Notes under the pieces: model-generated
Seen by the model: only the letters and a program-made list of their open reading frames with translations
Databases searched by the model: none
What the model was told of the DNA's origin: nothing
Program-made: the position numbers and the translations under genes
Source of the DNA: Taenia hydatigena
Taxonomy: Eukaryota; Platyhelminthes; Cestoda; Cyclophyllidea; Taeniidae
Length of the DNA: 64,000 nt
Reading direction: 5' to 3'
Assembly: GCA_036345935.2 (NCBI GenBank)
Contig: JADWOT020001562.1
Span: forward strand, 868,001-932,000
Shown: positions 27,511-38,700 of the stretch, piece after piece
Numbering within the stretch: the stretch's first letter is position 1
How the letters are laid out: every line of letters starts with the position of its first letter

Positions 27511-29576
27511 TCTGGTATTTCTAAGGAAGGAATTAACCATAAGTCATTAGTATTTATATCCATTCACTATTGTTCAAAATCAACTTAAGTTTTCAATGCA
27601 AACAGATGTGTGACTACACACTCTATCGCCAATAAATGTCTAATATGCAAATTGCTACCAAAAACGATGAGACTGATTTAAAGACAGGAAGAATTATAGG
27701 AGCTCAAACACGAATCAATAGCTTCCACAATAATTTCATGCTATCTAGCAAATCACGCATAATTTGACACATTACACTAACATCACATGAAATTACTATG
27801 AATTTATGCTATTTCAACAAGAAATTAAAAATAACATGGGCAAGACTCTAACCACATATTTAAGTGTACGTTCAATATCATAGGTGTGCCTAGCATTGGA
27901 CAAAGAGCCGAGATAGGAAAAGGCATACGAAGAAGTGAATAATCAATAAGCAAGTAAAAAAGGTGGTAAAGAAATCGCAACGAAAACAAATATTGGGATC
28001 AGACATCATGCGATGAGAGCAAGAAACTTGGCATGTACTCCAACCAACCACTTGCGAAGATAGAGATTGACCAATAACATTTGCACGATGAACAATAGAG
28101 GCGACAACGGACCTTGAAATGGATAAAAGTTGATTGTGAATATAATTCAATTAAACATTGCGTGATCCGAAATCCTAGGGAAGGGCCTACTTCAGTCGAA
28201 GTCATGCAATGTGTGAGCACAATGGCAGAAAGTCAGCCGTTCAAAACAGGAGCAATTTGGAAATATTAATACAATGTTCTAAAAATGGATCCTTTAGCGT
28301 ATTATTAACTTGTACGTGTGTTTGTACCTGCGAAGCACAAGCGAGTGAAATTCAACCAAGCTTGTGCTAGTAGCTATGCCTGCCAGCATTACCCTGTACA
28401 AAAGATTCGCATTCTGCTTAATTGTATTTCATTACGCATGCACTTTGTTTAATTTAGGCCGCATTTCTTCCCTGCATCAAAATCTCCAATATAGTCGATT
28501 CTTCTCTTTCCTCCTCTTCCCTTCTTCCACCCTTGAAGCAAGAATGCTGGTTGCTTCTAGACATCTTTATTAAGGGCCAAAGGATGATGTAGGGGTAACT
28601 AAGTCAGAGAATTTAGGACTAAGGTGTGTCGAGTTCTGAAGAGCGACCATGGTGGTCCACAACCAGGTTAAAATTGTTTTCCCGCCTCTGGTCTACAAAG
28701 TACATGTAAAGAACATAAGTATTACATTCAGAGCACCCGAGTTTGTTATTAATGCCAAGTAACCCCGTTACTAGCGCAGTAAAGACCTTAGACGCTGAGT
28801 TAAGAACAACTGTGGAATTATAAACTGTTCTATATTGCTTACCATTTACAAAGTTTATCCAGTCTGCCCGTATTAAACTTAAAAACTTCATTCAAGCGGA
28901 AACGAATTTTGTTGCCTTTTACCATTACATAAGTGTACGTTTGGTTGCGATGAGCCACAATTAGCTACTTGCGAATTCGTGCCTTGCAGCAAAGACGTTT
29001 GCTAAAGAGTGGGCCTTTACCACTGAAAGCGACTCTTTTTTCGCAAATCAATGTAGCTTACGATACTAGAGCTGGCACTAGTGTTGGTTCCCGAGACACG
29101 AAATCAGTCATAATAGGTCATTGGTGTACAAAGGACTTAAGTAATGTCTCACAGAAGAATTCGGAGACCATCAGCATGGCCTGAAAATCAAGTTGCTAAG
29201 CGAAATTACAGTCAGACATATTTTTATGTGCCTGAATCGAGCAAACATGTTGTTACATGCTTGCACTAACAAGCATCTATTATGCTTTTAGATTTTCGAA
29301 AGCTAATTGTTCGTCAAGGAATGCATGAAATGCGAAGAAATGGCATCTTTATCATTTACCAAATGACAGATGCTGTAGGAAGTTTGTTAAGGCCATCAAT
29401 AACCTTTTAATAAGGCTAAACTAAAAAGCTAAATGCTAATAATAATTGAATACTATAATGTGTTTTCATTTGAACATAATTGCATGGCCTCAACAGCAGT
29501 TTGTTCTAACGCATCGACTTGTAAGACCTCAGGTTGAAAGACGATGAAAGTTGGAGTTCTGTGAGTCGGGGCGGAG
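27511..29576. promoter_or_regulatory. intergenic region between divergent PI3K and ABL genes
   Basis: 2,066 bp between the PI3K start (minus) and the ABL start (plus); both promoters must lie here or in overlapping untranslated exons. It is A/T-rich in the middle. No TATA box, CpG cluster or known element could be assigned with confidence. The GC content rises in the last 60 bp before the ABL ATG. A minus-strand open frame at 28,619-28,891 has a faint LTR-integrase-like look (SASKVFTALVTGLLGI) but is too weak to call. Confidence 0.6.
29544..29564 (+). promoter_or_regulatory. short upstream ORF before the ABL start
   Basis: ATG AAA GTT GGA GTT CTG TGA, six codons and a stop, ending 12 nt before the ABL ATG. 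If the mRNA leader includes it, it could lower initiation at the main ATG. Whether the leader reaches this far is unknown. Confidence 0.35.
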
Positions 29577-29703
29577 ATGGGTGGTAATATTGGTAAGCCG
29601 ACCTCTTCGAAGGAGGGCTCTGAAAAGACAGAGTTGTCGTCGAACTTTATTCAGCATCCAGATGAGATTTCTACTGGTGGCGAGTGCGCGAAGTCTGTCT
29701 CTG
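29577..29703 (+). CDS. ABL exon 1: myristoylation-type N-terminus
   Basis: 42 codons plus one base. It starts [23 protein letters not shown], with Gly2, a small residue at 6 region and Lys7, fitting N-myristoylation sites. Read through, it would hit a stop after LRNHL. Splicing at TCTG|GTTTGAG to the acceptor 36 nt on keeps phase 1 into exon 2. N-terminal fatty acylation is the usual cap of ABL 1b and SRC-family proteins; here it is inferred from sequence only. Confidence 0.78.
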
Positions 29704-32700
29704 GTTTGAGAAATCATCTGTAATCATGTTTTCTCCTAGTTGAAAAACAGATCCTTTCTGTCAACCAGAATTTTGAAAATTCTGGTCTGGTGGAGCAGTG
29801 TATTATGATTGTGCTATATGACTTTGCAGCTACACTGGATTCTCAACTCACTGTTAAACGAGGTCAGTGCTTAGAGCTGGTTACTGTGTGCACATTTAAC
29901 GCTGGGTGATAAGAGGCGGTTTTGCGGCATACGTTCTACACTTTTGTTCGTTTAATTGTGTCAATTATTTTAATGCACAACCAAATCCTATAACCCAACA
30001 TTTAAGATCCGTCAGGTTGGATCTCAAAACCATGTTAAACTTACCTACTTGCCTACTTTCCCTAAAGCTTCGTCATAAAATTATTCACACAATACAATTT
30101 TGATTGTGCAATCCATTATGGTGTCCTGGGTTTAAATTTCACCATAGACGCTATGCTGGTTGAGTGGATTTCGGGGTTTACGTTTATTTTTTCTGCGTTT
30201 ATTTGATTTCTCACTATTACGAATTGTAATTGTTCGGTTTTTTACTTATAAATGATTACTCTATCATGGTTAATCCAAGCCGTTCATCAATTTGTCCCGC
30301 AATTTCGTGGATCTTCATGTCCCTTATTCAAGATAGTTTATTACTGCCACTTAAATCCTGCATTTGAATAAACGAATTTTTTTCGTTACACTTTTCCTCA
30401 GATGGGCGAATACTAGGCTGGCGTGATATTAGCCAGGCAACCTTTAATATTGTCAGCGTCAAATCGTAGAATGCACCGCTTACAAACCACACTTTACTGG
30501 ATTGGGTGTAACCCACGGTCTTTTCAAACATTTAGTTCCTCCATTCAAAAGTACAGTAGAGAGAACTCCTTGAGTTATCGGTCCATTGCCAGATGAGCGT
30601 TTGGTTCCCTTCGTACAGCAGTGCTAATGCATGTGATCCCCGTTTTCTAGCTTCCTTGTATTCGGTAAGGTCTCAGGCATTCCCCCAGTCATGATGGAAC
30701 AAGTCCCGAGCTTGCTGAACTGATGTGTAAGCAAGTGGTTGTCAAGCGCAGTAGCTCTCCTTCGCGATACTTTGTTGTCCATTTTGTTTTGTTTCTCAGC
30801 TCCAACCCTGCTGATCGTTCTTAAGCACCTTGCTCGGAATTTTGAAGCGGTAGTCTGTTCCACTTTGTCAACTTTGCGTAGTAGTCCAACGCTAAAAACG
30901 AGGAGTCCATACATCCTCATATGAAATCCTGTTACTCTGAGCTGTTTCTCATTTTGAAGCTCATCACTTCCCTATTAGCAACTTGCTCTTAAGTATAAGA
31001 CTGCAAATTGTTCAAGTACAAGGTCGATGCCTAAGGCAATAGTTGTTTCGTGATGCTAGAATGCCAAAGGTGGTGTGCTTCTATTGTACTAATTAATTTT
31101 AGTCGTTTCGTGTTCTTAACTTTGAGACTAGACTTTAGCTCTTGAAACTGTAAACTTGGGTGATGAATGCATAGTTATTCACCTTTCTGGTCAAATTCTT
31201 TCGGTTCATGGACCGTAATTCTTAATTGTGTTCAATGACCGCTTCGATGTGACCTTAGGCTATCGGACACACAAATTGATGCTTACTTAGTGTCGTGTTA
31301 TGTCGCTGAAACGGTTTTATTTCAGCGGAGCAGATCTGAAAACTAATTTGCATCTCCATATTAAATCTTTAGTTTACTTGGCTACATTTATTCCTTGAAA
31401 GATCTAACACCGTCCTTACAAATGTTACACTAAATCTCCTATACTGTCACACTTGCTTCATTATAACCATTTCACAGGCTCCTGTCCTTAGTTACTTTGT
31501 CTTATCTAGTATAGTTGAAATTCTTTTTCATCGTCCGGATCGCATTTCTGAGTTCAATGCCCAATATTTATCTATGGAATGTATATCTCTAAATAATCAC
31601 CCGTTTCGTATCGTAGCGCCAAATGCTATGTTTTCTCCCTCAGCTTTGATCAATTGTCTTCTTTCATCCTAGGTGAGATCGTCCGTCTCCTGGGCTACAG
31701 CCCGGCTGGTGATTGGTCTGAGGTCGAGGCACCTTCCCACCTACCCAATCGAACACCTCGCGTGCCCTGGGCGGGCGCCGGTGGGTGGGTGCGCGGTTGG
31801 GTACCCACTAGCTACCTCACGGAGCACGTACGCCCTCCACAGGTCGGTGTAATCGCTGGTGGAACCACTGAGTGGCGGAGGGTAGGCGATGAAGAGGAGG
31901 CTGCCGCAGCGGCAGCAACGACGGCCTACCCTTGGTATCACGGCGCCGTCTCGCGTCAGGCCGCTGAACAGCTCTTACGCAGTGGCATCACCGGCTCCTA
32001 TCTTGTACGCGAATCCGAATCGGCGCCCGGAGAACTCTCCGTCACTGTGCGGAATCTGGGCCGAGTCTATCACTATCGCATTAGTCGGGATTCCTGTGGA
32101 TGGGTCAGTTATTTTTTACCGATATCGTAGCCCGATAGGTTGTTCTCATTAGCCCTGAAATTTGTTTCTCGTCATTCATGCTCATTGTCTTCTAGCATCC
32201 CTCCGCTTTGCACGGCTAGCTTTTTTATCCCAACGGCTTGAGTAAAATATTTCTGTGCTTGTCGAGGTCTTTATTGCCACCCTTTCTCGCTGTAATTTAT
32301 GCGTGGCTTAAAATAGCTGCTCTCGTCTTAACCGAACCTATATAAAGCCTTGGTCACAGCCCACTTCTTACTGGCTCACTGTTCTAAGTTGCCATTTTCG
32401 AGCAAATAAAATGCCCGTTTTATGCCTTTTTTGACCGGTCTTGTCCTTGCCTCGCGTAAGTGGTGATGAAAGGCAGACAAACCTATGCTAGGAAGACCTT
32501 TACTTTTTTGAACCCATCAAAAAGTCTTGTACTGCAAATTTTTTTTCAGTGGTCTATCAGTTATTTGTAGCGTTGGGCAACTACTCTAAAAGTCTCGTTG
32601 GTTGTTGGTGTGCATTTGGGCTCGACCTATTCCTAGTCGCTTTTCATATCTGCCATCAGGATCTTCTAGCTATGGATAAGCTCACAACGGTTTGTCTGAT

Positions 32701-35700
32701 GGAATTCTCTGGGTTATTCGGCATATGTTCATCGCTCCAAAACGTAGTTCTTTAATATCCCGCCATGTGGAACTGATTTAAGTCTATTTCACTCAGTCAC
32801 CCATCTGAGGTCTGTTCATTTCGGATCTACCCATTGGTCTATTCCTATTTCCAATTTGCCTTCAATCCACCTGCCCAGCCTTAATTTGTCTATTCAGCCA
32901 CTCAATTCACTAGTGATTTGCACTTCCATCCGTTTGTTACTTCTTTCACTCGCTCATTCTGGATTCATTTCTTATTCCTCACAATTAGTCTCAAGTACAT
33001 TTATCCGTCCAGTCAGCCTTGTTTCATCGGTCACATTTCCCTTCAATCAGTCGGCATCCACCCGTACCTGATTCATTTTTGCATTCATCCACGCTTCATC
33101 CATTCATCAATCTCATGTGGGGACATTGAATCCCTTTTTGGATCCTTCGTTTTCAATTTCACGAACACAGGCAGAAAGTGCTCTTTTGCTGGAGCTGTCA
33201 TTGAGGTGCCAGTTGTTGCTTTTTCTGCCAAATATCCAGAAATCGTTTGACTCTGCTTTTGGACACACCTCCTTCACTTTCTTGGTAATGCTGGATTGAT
33301 CATTCTCGGTCTCTTGGCTTTGGACACAATTATTTCATGTGTGCCTAATTAAGCGAGACAGGCAAAGTTAGCACAGTGAATCAAACCCTGAAAAGAGGGG
33401 GCCTTTTGGCTTTCACAGATGGCTATTTCATCTGGCTGGGTGCTGGGGCGCTGACATAACTGTGCTAATGGCTCCACTCACACCCACACGCAGTCACAGC
33501 CATGGCTGTAGTCAGTAGGCTGGCAAGAAGTGTCATATTATTATGTTGCGCTATGAATTAGAACAGTTGTTCTGACCGGTGCTTGCACAACACCTGTGAT
33601 GACTCATTGTTGCCAGGGTCTCCCCCTCCTGTCTTTCGTTCGCTTACCATCTCGGTTCGATCTATCCGACTGCTCCGATCCATCTAACCGTCTATTACCC
33701 AGCCTATCCACTATCATTATGGATAACCTAGCTGATATCTCTTTATTCTTAATTCATGGATCAGCCCATCTCTAGTCTGTCCATCCAATTCTGGTCCATT
33801 CTTCTATTCCCCACATCTCTGCTTCATCTGTACATTAATTTAACCATTTATCTATCCATCCGTCTTTGTTTCATCAAATCTGCTCACGATTCGCTGATCT
33901 AATTTGTCTATTCATCTCCTCACTTATCCTACATCCTCCGTATTTGGGTATTCCTCCTCCTTCCATCTGCATACCGTTGTCATCGATTCGTTCATCAATC
34001 TACCCTTGATTCGTCTACATATTTTCTCTTTCATCCACTCGGAACCCATGTGTTCATCCCCAATCTAACTGTCCACCCCTAACTCCATAATCAATTGCTT
34101 CCGATATGAGGCGGTTTAAAGCGTCGCACACGTACCCCTTTCGTTTGCCCAACGCTAACCTCGACATCGGTAACAGTAAGGCCATTTGTTGTATTGTGCT
34201 GTAATGATTCACCTCGCCTGGTGCGATTCCTTTTCCCCTACATCGAAAATGCCCACTAGTGGCCTACCAACAGTTGGCCTTTTTGTGGCTTTAAGCAACG
34301 TGCTTCAAACGACACAGGAGAAGGGGGAGTGGAGGAAGTATGCTACCTGCTTTGTCCGGTCCGAGTCGAAGCGAAGCAAGCCGACCGGATATATGTGGGC
34401 TCTGCATGCTGTGTTAGGTGCATCGCATGTGCGCACGCAGCACACTCCCGATTCGAGCCTTTTAATAGCTCTACCTTAATGTCCTCGTATTCCATCCATC
34501 TCCTTTTCTCGCTCCCTGATCGCTGACCATTTGACCCCGGCCTAGATGATTTTTTTGGAGGAATTGGACGAAAAGACGATTCATGCATCCCACAGAGTTT
34601 CCCCACAAACTTTTTGTCTTCGTCTCTCGGTTAAATCCTCTCGCTCTTTCTGAGTGCTTCTGGGCTAGTCGATTCGGTCCTCAGTCAAAGTACCGGAAAT
34701 AATGTCTTTTTTGGGTTCTATCCCTGTGAAAAATAAATATGAGCTCTCCGAAGTGCCTTTTCACTTTTCTCTGGGTCCCTAAAAGGGTCCATCCATTTAC
34801 TCTTAGCTTCCCATCGCAGCGATTCGTGCAATACAAGTGATATATAAATAGACCGATGCGAGATAAATTGTGGTTTTGTAATTTCTGGGCACTTCTTAAA
34901 TATTTTTCTCCCTTTATTGCTTTATTAATCATTTGTCTGCATAGTTTTGAATGGCAAAACAGCTGCATAACTTTTCCTCCAATAAACTCGCTTGTTTCCT
35001 TTCTCCATTTCTTTGAACTTGGTCTTTTTTTTCCTATTTCAACCTGACGCAAGTACCTCTTCTTGACTTTATGGGGGGTGAAGATGTTACCGGTCTTCCC
35101 AGAATCCAAGCTGCGCATTTCAACGGGTACAGCACGTTTGTGCTCAGTTGAAAGGACTACTAATTTCGTTAATGCATAACCTTATACCACCTCCTCATCC
35201 TCCTTACTTGACTCACGAGCGTGCCTCTGGCTTGATCCTGTAGCATCTACCTCTCGAGGTATTTTGCTTGGAGAATCGCGTTACCTATCAAACGCTGGGT
35301 CGCCTACATTGAAATCAGGTTAATTCACCTCTCAAGAACTGCCCATTATTGTCACCCTCGCCTCCCTTTTCCCTGTTTTCTGTGATGTTTTTTCCCCTTT
35401 TCATAGCCATCAGGAAACGCTTCTTTATCTTATGCACTGGCTTTTGTTTGTGATTGAGAAATTTGTCTTCTGGTTTCTTCCTTCAAAGGCGGAACGGCTT
35501 CGATGGCAGTAGCTTGTGGCATGTTTTTGTCCACGCCGCATCGCTACACGCAAAGTGGTACGTCGCGATCAGAACTTGAGAACGCCTGTACATAGGCGCT
35601 GTACGATCTTACTCACTGGGATCTTCTGCTTCCTCCACGTACTTATGCTTTGGTGGCACTATTACTAATTCATGAGTACATCCATGGGTAGTCTTCATTG

Positions 35701-38700
35701 TAAGAAGGACGAAATGTTGGAAGCTGGAATGCAGTCATTAAGAGGGCCGACAAATTCCTTTTTATCTTCCCAATTTTGGAACTGTTAATTTATTGCATGT
35801 TTCACGGAATTTACCGTGTTTCTTGATTTAGTTCTTTGGACCAAGAGCCTTTTTCCGGTCAGCGCACACTTTTTTTGTCTGTTTGAATTTGCTTTTATCT
35901 CACAGAAATATTTTTTGCCCTCTATCAAAGTAGCGTGCCTTTCGTTGAATTCCTTCCACTATTATTAGTTCTAGTTGCTTCTTTATCCATTTTTTTTTCT
36001 TAAATCTTACAAAAAACTGGCACTAAGCTGGTAGCGTTGGCACATGGCCCTCTTCATGTATGGCACCTACATCCCAATGATTCATTCCCCCTAAAAAGAT
36101 GGTATATTGTCCTCATATCTGAGTTACCTTATAAGTACCTCGAATTTCGTTGCTGTCAGTGTAGGCCATTTCACTTCGTCGGTGTGGCCGAGGAATTGGG
36201 CCTCCAACTTTTGCGAGGCCTCAGAACCCGTTAAAGCTACCACCGAAAGCTAGTAGACAGCATGATGACAGTTCCATTACGTTGTATACTCGCCGCTAAA
36301 CTACCTCATTATCTTCGAGTCTATGACTTTTCAAATGGAAGCTCTATCAGGGGTATAAGCATAAATTTTTGGCTTCCTATAATGACGCAGCCATTGACAC
36401 TTATTTGATGCAATGGATCACGGCAAGAAGAGGACTCGTCGCTCAAACCACCAAAGCTTAGCCCTAGTAACAGATACCAGCTCCACAGCGTTAGAATTTG
36501 CTTGGAGATGGGGGTGATAGGCGTTAAAACTAGTTCGGTTGTTACTTCACCGATACTGAAGTAATGCTATCCATTCGCCCATAGAGGCGGTCGACTCATT
36601 TCCAGCGGGCGTTCGTATTTTACATTCACCTATAAATTAAAACATTTGAAGTAATTTTTGGGGTTTTTGGAGTTAGTGATTTGGCATCTCAAGGTAACAG
36701 AAGCTTCAAGAGTTTATGGTCGCTGCCCAGTAAGGCGTTACTATTAGCAACAAACACGCCAAGTTTTATGTGGAAGTAGTACACCTCAACGCACATATTC
36801 CATGTTTAGGTAACAAAAAAGGGTTGTTAAGTTGCTACCAACCTGGTTCATTCTCAATTGTATACTTATCGCCTCGATTCCCCCTTAGGTTGAGATCACT
36901 TTAAGAAGCTGCACTGCATACTGAAAGGTTATTGTCTGCCGATTCATTCATTGAAAGCACTTGGTTGATTTGATCTTATAAATATCCATTACAGCCTCCC
37001 TTTCTCCTACAAAAGTGGTATTTAGGGTAGAAATATCATACGTGTGAATTATTCGCTCCCGAAACACCCCTGGAAATTCCATGAGAATGCCGCTGATTTA
37101 ATGAAATGGATCACGGTGAAAAGGGAGAAAGAGGAGGCAGGGGGATGCTATCTATCATTTGACTTGCTAAATGAGGCGCTACCATGGCTAATAGTTGCTG
37201 CGATTCTCTCGGTGCGAAATCGGGAAAATGCCATGCGCTTGACAACAAAGCGGAGAGGAAGATTTAACGTCTGGATAGTTACTTCGTGGAATGGCTTAAT
37301 TATGTATGGCATGTCAAAAAGTGATTTATTAGGCTAAAGAAATCGCATTCCATGCTACAACCCCATTGCTCCCTGATTTTATAACCAATAGCAGATAGCC
37401 AAAAGTGTTGGTACTCACTCGTGAAGGAATGACCTCACTGCTATCCCCTTTTTTGCAAAAAAATCAGTAATTAACATGTAAAATTAAGATTTCTGTTCAA
37501 TAAAGTACAATGGGCCAAGTTGATGTCTCAAATGCCCAAAATTTGCTGCTTTTACAACAGGAAGAATTGAGGCTTCTGGTGATGGCACTAATGCATCACC
37601 TAGCAACACAATGATAAATAGTACAGGGATCTAGTTCATTAAGTTTATCGTATTGTTTGAAGTTTGTTTGTTAAAAGGCGAGAGCAATTATTGCTTATCT
37701 TCGGGATTGGGTTTGAACCAATTCATTCAAATTTGGGAAAAGTGGTCAACCCGGATGCATCTTTTACCACTCAAAGGCTTAGAGTGAGTTTACCAATGTT
37801 GATGGATTGGCCTTCGTACTGACCTCAGCGCCCTGAGGATGAAGAGAAGACGAGGTATGTGTTGTTGATTAACAATAGGGCGTGGGGGCTACTGGCATTT
37901 TCTGGTGGCCGGGTGGCCAAAATCGGGAGAATCTCTCTTGATAGTTGGAAAGTCCATGACATTCGCTTGCGTGTGTGGTCGCTCATCAATGCATGGTCCT
38001 GTCTCTCTCGTCAAATGGCATTTCTTCCGCCTTTTTTTTCTCATGGTCAGGGCATTGTGCTATTTGCGACCCACCCACCCGCCCACTCATTCGTGAGTCA
38101 TCAGATAGTAGGACATTTAATGCTCCTTAATGGCCTCTCTCTCTGTCTGACGCGGATAATGTGATGTATGCGGGGTGAGTTGCGCATGCATGCAACTCAC
38201 ACACACACACACACACATTCACGGGCACAAATGCCTCTTGCTTGGTATGCCTTCTTCACTCATCGGTTGGTTACTGTATTACTAACCATTTGTGAGGACG
38301 CTACTGTAAACATTTCTCGCAGCAAGTGGAAATCTCTCTTCAGCTTACTGGTTACGGACTGGAAAGGTATTTTGCAAACGAGTTCGGGGGCACTGGTTAG
38401 CTAGCAGAGGAAGTGGGGATCAATCAATGGCAGTTGGAAGGGCTTCTCTTCGAACCGTTTTTGCTTGGAAACTACTAAGGCTATCAGATGTGAAGAAGGT
38501 GTGCAGTGATGTGTTTGCCGGCTAATGTTGTGTAAGGGTAGATGATTGAGTCAAACTTTTGACATTTGATTCATTTCGTAATGTGAGAGGAATGCGATCC
38601 CATTACTGGCTGAACATTACGTAATCGTCACAGGGTCGTCGCTGTGAGGGACCTTTACAGTAGATTTGTTTGTTTCATTGACCTTTTGTTGCAGATCACA

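Noticed and set aside
28619..28891. Faint integrase-like frame in the PI3K-ABL intergenic region
   Set aside because: Only a short resemblance (SASKVFTALVTGLLGI), no catalytic residues and no flanking repeats.
29805..29862. ABL start at internal Met66 ([10 protein letters not shown])
   Set aside because: Possible with a spliced leader, but the upstream MGGNIGKP exon fits ABL biology and joins in phase; kept only as an alternative.
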